Source of the DNA: Flavobacteriales bacterium
GTDB taxonomy: Bacteria; Bacteroidota; Bacteroidia; Flavobacteriales_F; PHOS-HE28
Assembly (NCBI GenBank): GCA_016703105.1
Contig: JADJCS010000006.1
Location: 124,001-188,000 of the forward strand
Direction of reading: 5' to 3'
DNA: 64,000 bases
Numbering within the stretch: position 1 is the stretch's first letter; every line of letters begins with the position of its first letter. Under the pieces are notes generated by a model. The model made no database searches and was not told the DNA's origin. It was given only the letters and a program-made list of their open reading frames with translations. The position numbers and the translations under genes were made by a program. Shown here piece after piece: positions 49,397 to 57,896 of the stretch.

Positions 49397-52276
49397 ATGA
49401 AGACTTATCGGACCAACGTACGGGGATCCCTTCGCAACGTCGCCTTTGTGCTTTCGTGCTGTGCATTGTCGCCTAAGGCGGATGCTCAGCCGAGTTACGT
49501 GCGCACGTGCACAGTGCCACCTAATACGGTCATGTCCGGTTGCGATGCCACCGAAGACGATGGCTTGATCCTGAGCGGCACGGTCGATGATTCGTTGGGC
49601 CTTTTGCTCCGACTGGATGTGGAGGGCAATACGCTATGGACCCGCACTTACAGCGCCATCGGTACCAATGATGTGGGCACGTTCGGATCTTCCTGGATCA
49701 TTGAATTCCTGGATGTCGCCGCGATAGGTGACAGCGGTTACGTCGTGGTCGGCTCCGGTGATGCCCAAGGGTCACAAGGTCGTCAGAACATTATCATGCG
49801 TCTCGACAGCTCCGGAGATCACCTATGGGGCGGTTCCAGAGGTACGATCTACTATGATGTGTTCGCATATGTCGATCCCATCGACGCGGTCACGGTGCTT
49901 GTTGGCGGCCGTACCGGGGGACTGAGCACCTCCCGTGCAACGCTCGAACGGTTCAACATCACCACGGGTCTCCAGATCGGTGGCCTGGCTGGGCACTGGG
50001 GCTATAGCCAACCATTGGCGATCGACCGGGCCGATGACGGCGGTTATGTGCTCGCGGGTACGCTTGACTTCGGCTTCTCGAGCTTCGTCGTCAAATCGGA
50101 CGCTTCGTTCGATACGCTCTGGACCATCGACTGGGACAATTTCTCGGCACGTACCATAGTGGGCCTCGCGGACGGTTCCGTGATCGCGGCGGGAGATACC
50201 GTGGTGATGCGCATCCTTCCGAACGGTCAGATGGATTGGAGCAAGCAACTCCACGTGGGCGATGGGGCCATCACCGACATGGATGTGTTGCCGGACGGCA
50301 CGATCCTGCTCGCTGGGTGGTCCGACCCGGCGGATAGTTACTCCTGGCTCGTACGGCTGGACCAGGCGGGTGCCGTGGTCGGCACCCAGCGCTACGGTGA
50401 TACGGGTGTTATGTATCGGGTATCGCAGCTGGAACTGCTCTCGGGCAATCACCTGCGCTTGATCGGAACGGCTGGCGTGGATAGCGTGTTGGTGATCGCC
50501 ACCGAGAGCTCAGGCGCGCTGGGGACCTGTTCGTACCCCGCATTGATCTACAGTCTCAATAGTTTCACCCTACTGCCGGCAGGGGTTCTTTCGGTCACCA
50601 CGCCCGTCGCAGAGCCCCTTTACCAAGTGGCTACGACGGGCTTAACAGCTTACACTCCCAACACCATCGTTTGCGCCGGCGACGTGCCCTGGTCCGCATC
50701 CGGCACCGTCTTCGCCGATGCCGACCTGGACGGATCCCTCGATACCGGCGAGTCTGGTTTTCCGTTCGGAGCGATCAGTGTCTCTCCTGGCAATGGCCTT
50801 TTCTTCACCAACGGGCAAGGTCTGTTCGATTTCCATACCATGGTGATGGACACCTATACGTTGAGCCACGTGGGACCAGGCCCGTGGTGGCAGTTGACCA
50901 CAGCTCCATCCTACACGGTGCCGTTCACCATCAATGACTCCACGTTCACCGACCTGGACTTCGGTTACACTCCCGCTATTGATACCACCTCGCTCGTAGG
51001 GTCCATCACAACCTCGGCCTTCTCATGTTCCGGCGCATCACAAACGCATATCGGTGTGTTGAACCAAGGCACCACCACGCCGCAAGGAGTGGTCTCGCTC
51101 GCGCTGGATACACTGGTGTCCTTCCTGGGCTCGAACCCGCCCCCGGATTCCATCATCGGCGGTTCGGTCTATTGGAGTTTCGACAGTCTAGGCTGGTACC
51201 AACTCTGGCAGCAGGTACTGAGCCTGAACATGCCAGGGTTCCTGAACCTGGGGGATACGATACGCAGCACGTTGGTCGTTTGGGCGGACGACGGGAACGG
51301 CACCTTGGCTGCGGTCGATACGGCTCTTTGGGAAGAGGTGATCACCTGTGCCTACGACCCCAACGACAAACTGGTCACCCCAAAAGGTTCCGGCCCCTAC
51401 GGCGCGATCCCTTTCGACACCGAATGGCTCACCTACACCATTCGCTTCCAAAACACCGGCAACGATACCGCCACTACCGTCGTGATCGAGGATCTTCTAA
51501 GCAACGATCTCGATCATGGCAGCCTGCAAGTGCTGGGTTACTCACATCCGATCAGCGGCTTGAACATCGGTAGCGGTGGGCTTGCGACTTTCCGTTTCGA
51601 CAATATCCAACTGCCGGATAGCAATGTGAACGAACCTGCCAGCCATGGCTTCGTGAAGTTCCGTGTGCGCATGCACCCTGGGCTGCCGCACCTGACCGAG
51701 ATCACCAACAACGTCGGCATCTACTTCGATCTGAACCCACCGGCGATCACCAATACGGTGCTGAACACGATCGTCGATTGCGCACAGGCCCAACTCGATC
51801 CACAGATCTATGACCAAGGCTCCGGCTGGTTGTTCGCATACACCTTCTTCATGGACACCATGGTATATACCTATCAGTGGTTCGTGGATGGCACGGAGAT
51901 CAGCGGTGCGAACACGGCTGATCACGTCGCTACGGTGACCGGCGAATACACCGTTCAACCCGTCGATGCCTATGGATGTAACTTCCTCTCCGATCCCGTG
52001 CAGGTGATCATCACGTCGATCGATACACCCGGTGCAGGTCAAGTGACGATCGCGCCCAACCCGATGTACGATCAAGCGGTAGTCATCTTCAGCGAGACAC
52101 TCACCACGCACCATCGCATCGAGTTGGTGGATGTGAGCGGGCGCGTGGCACGAAGCCTGAAGCCTTCAGGTCGCACTTTGACGATCCAGCGCGAGGGCTT
52201 GGGCGCTGGGGCATACCTCCTACGTGTGATGCATGCCGAAGCCTTGATCGCGACGCAGCGTATTGTTCTGCGCTGA
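49397..52276 (+). CDS. T9SS-secreted surface protein (959 aa)
   Basis: A signal peptide (about 1-30, ending KADAQ) precedes a propeller-like N-terminal half with repeating strands such as DDGLILSGTVDDSLGLLLRL, DGGYVLAGTLDFGFSSFVVK and PDGTILLAGWSDPADSYSWL. An SdrB-like domain (GTVFADADLDGSLDTGESG), the CAYDPNDKLVTP module with FQNTGNDTATTVVIEDLL, an Ig-like segment (YTYQWFVDGTEISG) and a T9SS sorting domain (IAPNPMYDQAVVIF, ELVDVSGRVARSL) follow. It starts 19 bp after the previous stop, so the two are likely co-transcribed. Its C-terminal half is a clear paralogue of the neighbouring proteins; ligand or role unknown. Confidence 0.92.
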   Translation: MKTYRTNVRGSLRNVAFVLSCCALSPKADAQPSYVRTCTVPPNTVMSGCDATEDDGLILSGTVDDSLGLLLRLDVEGNTLWTRTYSAIGTNDVGTFGSSWIIEFLDVAAIGDSGYVVVGSGDAQGSQGRQNIIMRLDSSGDHLWGGSRGTIYYDVFAYVDPIDAVTVLVGGRTGGLSTSRATLERFNITTGLQIGGLAGHWGYSQPLAIDRADDGGYVLAGTLDFGFSSFVVKSDASFDTLWTIDWDNFSARTIVGLADGSVIAAGDTVVMRILPNGQMDWSKQLHVGDGAITDMDVLPDGTILLAGWSDPADSYSWLVRLDQAGAVVGTQRYGDTGVMYRVSQLELLSGNHLRLIGTAGVDSVLVIATESSGALGTCSYPALIYSLNSFTLLPAGVLSVTTPVAEPLYQVATTGLTAYTPNTIVCAGDVPWSASGTVFADADLDGSLDTGESGFPFGAISVSPGNGLFFTNGQGLFDFHTMVMDTYTLSHVGPGPWWQLTTAPSYTVPFTINDSTFTDLDFGYTPAIDTTSLVGSITTSAFSCSGASQTHIGVLNQGTTTPQGVVSLALDTLVSFLGSNPPPDSIIGGSVYWSFDSLGWYQLWQQVLSLNMPGFLNLGDTIRSTLVVWADDGNGTLAAVDTALWEEVITCAYDPNDKLVTPKGSGPYGAIPFDTEWLTYTIRFQNTGNDTATTVVIEDLLSNDLDHGSLQVLGYSHPISGLNIGSGGLATFRFDNIQLPDSNVNEPASHGFVKFRVRMHPGLPHLTEITNNVGIYFDLNPPAITNTVLNTIVDCAQAQLDPQIYDQGSGWLFAYTFFMDTMVYTYQWFVDGTEISGANTADHVATVTGEYTVQPVDAYGCNFLSDPVQVIITSIDTPGAGQVTIAPNPMYDQAVVIFSETLTTHHRIELVDVSGRVARSLKPSGRTLTIQREGLGAGAYLLRVMHAEALIATQRIVLR

Positions 52277-52315
52277 TAGAGCGGTCGATCCATCTATTTT
52301 CCGGATCCTGGCAGC

Positions 52316-54820
52316 ATGGCGCAGCATCTGTCGATCTTCGATCACGTCTTGCCTTCGATCCGAACGACGATGCGTCCGTGCTTGCTCGCCCTTTCCGCGC
52401 TCAGCGCTCTTTCGCTCAGCGCCCAGCTCGGGCCTGAGCATCGGTTCCTCTATCCCCCCGAGGCCAGCGCACTGGCCCTCCGCGATCTCGATGGCGATGG
52501 GGACGGGGACGTGCTGCGCGCCTCCGCCGCCGGGCTTCTCCTCCAGGAACAGGTGGCTCCCGACATCTACCAAGTGACGCGCAACCTCGGGAATGTGGAC
52601 GGGCTCACTTTCATCCACTTCGGCGATCTGGATGACGACGGCGATGACGACCTGATCCTGCCCCTTCGTACCTCGGGTAAAGTGTGTTGGGCGCAGGCGC
52701 TCGGAGGCGGCGACTTCGCCGTGATCGCGGATCTCGTGACCGGTCTGAACCAAGTGTTCGATGCGCGCGCCGTCGACCTGGACGGTGATCTGGACCTGGA
52801 CCTAATCTACGCGCACGACACGGCCGATGTCAAGATCAGCTGGTCAGAGAATACCGGGGGCGTTTCCTATGGACCGGGCCAGCTCATCCTCGCCACCGGC
52901 ATCGTCGCGACCTGGTACACGCCGCTGTTCACCAACTTCTTCGATCTGGGTGATTTGGACAGTGATGGTGATGCGGATATGGCGATGGCGGACTCCGGGA
53001 TCCGCTGGTTCGAGAACGACGGCTTGGGCGTCTTCACCACACATATCCTTCCCGGTAACCTAGCGGACAAGCATATCCTACTCGCGGATATCGATAGTGA
53101 CTTGGATGCCGATATGCTGTTCAGTAGAGGAGGCAACGACGTGTACCGCACCCTGAACGATGGCGCCGGGAATTTCGGCCCTATCACGTCCGCGCTGTAT
53201 TTCGCGGGACCGGGCTGGCTTGGCTCAGGACTGAGCGCGCTGGATAGTGATGGAGATGGGGATCAAGATCTCTTTCTCTGGTATCACGGCGATATCGCCC
53301 AGCAGCATCAACTGTTGCGTTGCACGAACGATGGATCAGGGACGTTCACCTTCACCGCGAACTTGATGGGGGCGGATAACGCCCAACCCTATGCGGTCGG
53401 ATACGCGGACGGGGATGCGATCGCCGATGTGCTGGGCCGGGCCAACTATGCGATCGAGCTTCAGCTATCCGGTGGTGGCGGCATTTCGCGTTTGAACTCG
53501 GTGGAAGGCCCCTTGTTTCTCGCGAGCTACGGGACCGAAGTGCTCCTTGGCACCTATACCCGCTGGTTGCCGCTGGACGAAGGACCGCCGCCGCTGCAAC
53601 TGGCAGGGCACAGGATCCTGGGCGGTGATCTGATGCAGCAACCCACGGAATACTGGGTCTCTACTTCGGGCATTTCCCGGGCGACCGTAGCGGAACTGAA
53701 CGGCATGGGCGGGCCGGACCTGCTGCTCGAATGGCGAGACCCGGGCAATGGCGTGATGCGGCAGAATATCGTTATGAGCAACATGGACTCCATCACGTCC
53801 GTCGGCAACAGCTACTACAACATGATCTCGGGGCCGATCGTGCCATGCATCCGCGACCTGGACCTGGATGGTGATAATGATGTGTTGCGCTATCCAGGTG
53901 GCGACGTGCATGTGAGCCTGAACACGGGCAACGGCTACTTCGCGCCGGAACAGGACTATCCGATCGGTGGTTTCTACAACCCCACGGGGGTCACCCTTTG
54001 CAAGGTCGATGCGGACGCCTATCCCGATTTCGTATGGTGCCACCACCAGGATTCGCTCCTGTGGAACCTGAACGATGGGACCGGCGCGCCGCAACCATCG
54101 GCCGTGGCCATGGTGGCACCTATCCGCACGGCCCCAGGGCCCCCGTATATCAACTCGCCTGTGCTCGCGACCCACGATCTCGATCAGGACGGGGCGGAGG
54201 AACTGATCCTCTTCAATGGCGATTCCATCGCGTTCATGCACGCCGGTAACGGAACCCTCCCGCTCATCCAGGCGATGCCGTGCCCTGCGGTCGCGTATAC
54301 GCTGGGGGATATGAATGGCGACAGCTATCCCGACCTGGTCGCGTTGCTCCAGAACGGTGATCTCGCCGCCTGGCTCAACCTGGGCGATGGCAACATGGCC
54401 GGTATGCTCACCCTTGCGTTGGCCGCGCAACATACCGGCCGGGATCATCTGATCCTGTTGGACGTGAGCGGCGACGGCGCGCTCGACGTGGTGACCTGCG
54501 CAACGAGCGGCAGCGCGGCCTGGCTGGAGAATGCGGGCAACTTCCCGACGGTGCTCCATGGCACGGATCATCCTTCGGTCCACATGGAAGTGGGGCCCAA
54601 CCCCTTCCACGATCAAACGCGTATCACCTTCACCGTACCATTGGGCAGCGATGCGCGGATCGAACTGCTGGATGTGCAAGGGCGCCTGCTTCGATCGCTG
54701 AGCGGCAACGGCACGCGCGAGGTGATCATCGAACGCGATGGGCTGGGTGCCGGGCTTTTCCTGGTGCGCGTGATGCGCGATGGCGCGCAGCTTGGAGCGA
54801 TGCGCATCGTGGCGGAGTGA
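52316..54820 (+). CDS. T9SS-secreted VCBS repeat protein (834 aa or 816 aa)
   Basis: FG-GAP/VCBS repeats cover most of the protein (DLDGDGDGDVLRA, DLDDDGDDDLILP, DLDSDGDADMAMA, DIDSDLDADMLFS, DSDGDGDQDLFLW). It ends in a T9SS type A domain (VGPNPFHDQTRITF, ELLDVQGRLLRSL, GLGAGLFLVRV). It lacks the CxxDPNDK module of the flanking genes. Two starts are possible: 52316, which has a TATTTTCC box about 20 bp upstream, or 52370, which gives the cleaner signal peptide MRPCLLALSALSALSLSAQ. No enzyme domain is visible; a surface adhesin or structural role is inference. Confidence 0.9.
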   Translation: MAQHLSIFDHVLPSIRTTMRPCLLALSALSALSLSAQLGPEHRFLYPPEASALALRDLDGDGDGDVLRASAAGLLLQEQVAPDIYQVTRNLGNVDGLTFIHFGDLDDDGDDDLILPLRTSGKVCWAQALGGGDFAVIADLVTGLNQVFDARAVDLDGDLDLDLIYAHDTADVKISWSENTGGVSYGPGQLILATGIVATWYTPLFTNFFDLGDLDSDGDADMAMADSGIRWFENDGLGVFTTHILPGNLADKHILLADIDSDLDADMLFSRGGNDVYRTLNDGAGNFGPITSALYFAGPGWLGSGLSALDSDGDGDQDLFLWYHGDIAQQHQLLRCTNDGSGTFTFTANLMGADNAQPYAVGYADGDAIADVLGRANYAIELQLSGGGGISRLNSVEGPLFLASYGTEVLLGTYTRWLPLDEGPPPLQLAGHRILGGDLMQQPTEYWVSTSGISRATVAELNGMGGPDLLLEWRDPGNGVMRQNIVMSNMDSITSVGNSYYNMISGPIVPCIRDLDLDGDNDVLRYPGGDVHVSLNTGNGYFAPEQDYPIGGFYNPTGVTLCKVDADAYPDFVWCHHQDSLLWNLNDGTGAPQPSAVAMVAPIRTAPGPPYINSPVLATHDLDQDGAEELILFNGDSIAFMHAGNGTLPLIQAMPCPAVAYTLGDMNGDSYPDLVALLQNGDLAAWLNLGDGNMAGMLTLALAAQHTGRDHLILLDVSGDGALDVVTCATSGSAAWLENAGNFPTVLHGTDHPSVHMEVGPNPFHDQTRITFTVPLGSDARIELLDVQGRLLRSLSGNGTREVIIERDGLGAGLFLVRVMRDGAQLGAMRIVAE

Positions 54821-54936
54821 ATTCCGGACCCGCCTCCGCTTTCGGGCCGCACAACCACGATCCGCGCGCACCGTCTTGCTGTTGCACTCCGGAAGAGGGA
54901 TACCTTGTCGTGCCGAACCCCGCCGTGCGACCGAAC

Positions 54937-57735
54937 ATGCGCCTATTGTCATTCCTTCTGCTCCAGATGGCCTTGGCGAGTGGCGCTATCGCACAGACTT
55001 CCTTCTATCGTACGTACCACCTGCCCCAGGCAGGATACATCACGAGCGCGGTATTGACGCCGGACAGCCACGTGGTGATGTGCGGTTCGACGGGGAACCT
55101 GGGTCTGCTGATGTGTACGGATCTCGCCGGCAACCTGCTGTGGACCCGGACCACGGATGCGGGCATGGTCGGGACCCGAGGATTCATGGATGTCGACCTC
55201 CTTCCAAACGGCGACATCATCGCTGTGGGGGGTTCAGCGCAGCCCTATAGCGTCTGGTACATGGCCCGGTTCACGCCCAACGGCGAAGGGATATGGTACA
55301 AACTCGGGCAGGCGGATCCCTATCCGGACCACCTATTGAACGTGGATGTCGATACTTCCGGCCAAATCCTGGTTTCCGGTTATCGGGAAATATCCTTCCA
55401 GCTGGCGCAGTATGCCCGGCCCTTTGTTCATAGGTATGATGCGAACGCGACCCTGCTCGATGGCACCGGCTTTGGGATGAACGAAGAATTCCTAGGCGGG
55501 GGTTACGCCATCGGGACCAGCGACAACGGTGCGTTGGCCGGGGTGCCGGGCACCCTCGATGGTGACGAAGGCGGGCTCGTGCGTCTTGATGACCAACTGA
55601 ACGTGGTCTGGGCGTTGGAAAATTTGGGCAGCGTGCGCGACATGGTGCAACGCACGGATGGGTCTGTGATCGTGAACTTCCGGAACGTCACCAACAGCTC
55701 GATCGTGGCTTTCGATGACACCACGGTGCTTTGGTCCAAAGAGATCTTGCCACCACCGGGATGGTCCGGCATGTACGCCTTCGTCGTGGCTTCGCGTGCG
55801 GACGGTAGCGTGCTTGTGTGGGGCTTGGCGAATGGAGGCAATAACTGGCTGGCAAGCCTGGCGCCGGATGGCAGCTTGCAATGGATGCGGCAGGTGCCGC
55901 ATCAGGTCCAGAAGATGATTGACCTGGGCGATGCGCTCCTACTCGTGGGAACAGAGCTCGGGGGCGATCCGTCCGTGATGCGTCTCGAGACGGACGGTAG
56001 TGGCAGTTGTGCGGGTACGGAACTGTTCACAACGGTGGTGGATGTGCCCACATCGTACACCACCGTCTCCCAGCCATTGTCACCACCTGAGATGTTCCTG
56101 AGCGGGAACGCGACCACCACGGACGTGGCCTACATCGCTGTGGATGCCGCGTGTACGGAACCCGCGGCTTATAGCGCGAGCGGAACCTTGTACCGCGATC
56201 ACAACTTGAACGGCGTGTTCGATGCAGGCGATGTGGGCGCACCCTTCGCACCGGTCACAGTGGACCCGGATCAAGGCTGGCTGTTCGCCAATGGCGATGG
56301 CAGCTACTTCTTCAACGCCGGTCTGCCGGACACTTACACCATCGCGCCAGAAGATCCCGACCCCTGGTGGTTGCCTGCGGTGCCCAGCCAACATATCGTG
56401 GACATCACGGTGAACGATCCGGTCCACACCGGCCTCGACTTCGGCTTCACGCCGGCCATCGATACCACGCTCCTCTCCATGGTGTTGACCTCCTCCAACG
56501 GCAATTGCGGCGACACCATCCAGCAATGGGCCCAGCTTCAGATAATGACGACCACGGACACTATGGCCACGGTCGGCTACGTGGCAGGGGATGGACTCAC
56601 CATCGTGAGCGCCATCCCACCGCCGGATCTGATCGTGGGCGATACGCTGCTCTGGGACCTGTCGCTTACACTGCTGTCCACCTGGTGGGAAGCATCGATC
56701 CGGGTTCAACTGCCTGGACCCGACAGCCTCGGCATGTCGCTGGGCGCGGAGATGCTCCTATGGCCAGGGATCAATGGAACCCTGGACCCGCCCCTGGCCA
56801 CTGAAGGTTGGAGCGATGTGCTCACCTGTTCCTATGATCCGAACGACAAGCAGGTGGCACCTGTCGGCATGGGCATCGAGGGATGGATCCCCACGGAGAC
56901 CGAATGGCTGGATTATACCATTCGATTCCAGAACACCGGCAATGATACCGCCACCCTCGTGGTGATCGAAGACCAGTTGCCCGCAACCGTACAATGGGGC
57001 ACGCTCGCGATCCAAGGTGCTTCGCACACGCTCACGAGCATTTCCATCAACCCCTTCGGCAAAGCCACGTTCGCGTTCGACGACATCCATCTGCCCGATA
57101 GCGGCGCGAACGAGTTGGCCAGCCATGGCTTCGTGCGTTTCCGCATCCGGCCGCAGGCGGGTCTGACTGATGGAACGATCATCTCCAACAACGCGGGCAT
57201 CTTCTTCGATGCCACCCCGGCCGTGGTCACGAACTCCGTCGTCAATACCATCTTCGACTGTTCGGTGTACGCCGCTTCGATCGATGAACCTATCACTGGC
57301 GTGCTGGAGGCCAGTGCGGGTGTTGCCTACCAATGGTCCTTGAACGGACAGGAGATCCCTGGTGGGACCGCGCAACAGCTGGAACCCATGATCAGTGGAA
57401 GCTATACCGTGCAGGTGACCAGCGATCTTGGTTGTATCGTCACCAGCGGTCCTTATCCGTTCGTCATCACCAGCGTTCTCGGTTCTGCCGTGAACGAGGT
57501 GGCTGTCGCACCGAACCCGTTCAGCCTGCGCGCACGCGTCCGCGCGAGCGAGGTGCTGGGACCGCATGACCATATCGAAGTGCTCGATGTCGACGGACGG
57601 ATCCATCGAACCCTGCGGGGCATTGGCACGCGCGAGGTGATCATCGAACGCGATGGGTTGGGTGCCGGGCTCTACCTGGTGCGCGTGATCCACGATGGCG
57701 CCCACTTCGGAGCGGTTCGCCTCTTGGCCGAATAG
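54937..57735 (+). CDS. T9SS-secreted surface protein (932 aa)
   Basis: The ATG at 54937 gives the signal peptide MRLLSFLLLQMALASGAIAQ; the frame stays open back into the previous gene but without signal features. The N-terminal half has propeller-like strands (MCGSTGNLGLLMCTDLAGNL, GSVLVWGLANGGNNWLASL). An SdrB-like domain (GTLYRDHNLNGVFDAGDVG), a CSYDPNDKQVAPVG module with FQNTGNDTATLVVIEDQL, an Ig-like segment (VAYQWSLNGQEIPGG) and a T9SS tail (VAPNPFSLRARV, EVLDVDGRIHRTL, GLGAGLYLVRV) follow. It is a close architectural paralogue of the protein at 49397. TACCTTGTC (54901-54909) lies 27 bp upstream. A strong terminator follows. Confidence 0.92.
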   Translation: MRLLSFLLLQMALASGAIAQTSFYRTYHLPQAGYITSAVLTPDSHVVMCGSTGNLGLLMCTDLAGNLLWTRTTDAGMVGTRGFMDVDLLPNGDIIAVGGSAQPYSVWYMARFTPNGEGIWYKLGQADPYPDHLLNVDVDTSGQILVSGYREISFQLAQYARPFVHRYDANATLLDGTGFGMNEEFLGGGYAIGTSDNGALAGVPGTLDGDEGGLVRLDDQLNVVWALENLGSVRDMVQRTDGSVIVNFRNVTNSSIVAFDDTTVLWSKEILPPPGWSGMYAFVVASRADGSVLVWGLANGGNNWLASLAPDGSLQWMRQVPHQVQKMIDLGDALLLVGTELGGDPSVMRLETDGSGSCAGTELFTTVVDVPTSYTTVSQPLSPPEMFLSGNATTTDVAYIAVDAACTEPAAYSASGTLYRDHNLNGVFDAGDVGAPFAPVTVDPDQGWLFANGDGSYFFNAGLPDTYTIAPEDPDPWWLPAVPSQHIVDITVNDPVHTGLDFGFTPAIDTTLLSMVLTSSNGNCGDTIQQWAQLQIMTTTDTMATVGYVAGDGLTIVSAIPPPDLIVGDTLLWDLSLTLLSTWWEASIRVQLPGPDSLGMSLGAEMLLWPGINGTLDPPLATEGWSDVLTCSYDPNDKQVAPVGMGIEGWIPTETEWLDYTIRFQNTGNDTATLVVIEDQLPATVQWGTLAIQGASHTLTSISINPFGKATFAFDDIHLPDSGANELASHGFVRFRIRPQAGLTDGTIISNNAGIFFDATPAVVTNSVVNTIFDCSVYAASIDEPITGVLEASAGVAYQWSLNGQEIPGGTAQQLEPMISGSYTVQVTSDLGCIVTSGPYPFVITSVLGSAVNEVAVAPNPFSLRARVRASEVLGPHDHIEVLDVDGRIHRTLRGIGTREVIIERDGLGAGLYLVRVIHDGAHFGAVRLLAE

Positions 57736-57760
57736 GCAGTCCCCTTCCCGTCGACGTTCC

Positions 57761-57802
57761 CCGCGCGATCCGGCTTCTTCCTGGATCGCGTGGAACTTTT
57801 TT
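57761..57802 (+). terminator. intrinsic terminator ending the T9SS array
   Basis: An 11-bp stem (CCGCGCGATCC / GGATCGCGTGG, one G-T pair) with an 11-base loop is followed by AAC and six T. It is 26 bp after the stop at 57735. Confidence 0.85.
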
Positions 57803-57896
57803 ACCCGCTCCGGTGTATCAGATACCCCCCCCGGGCCACCCCCGACTGGACAAAATTTCTGCTTCACCGCATCTTCGCACCCATTCATCGAACAAA

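Noticed and set aside
53465..54952. Minus-strand open frame of 495 codons opposite the VCBS protein
   Set aside because: Mirror of the DxDxDG repeats of the plus-strand gene; no start context or domain.
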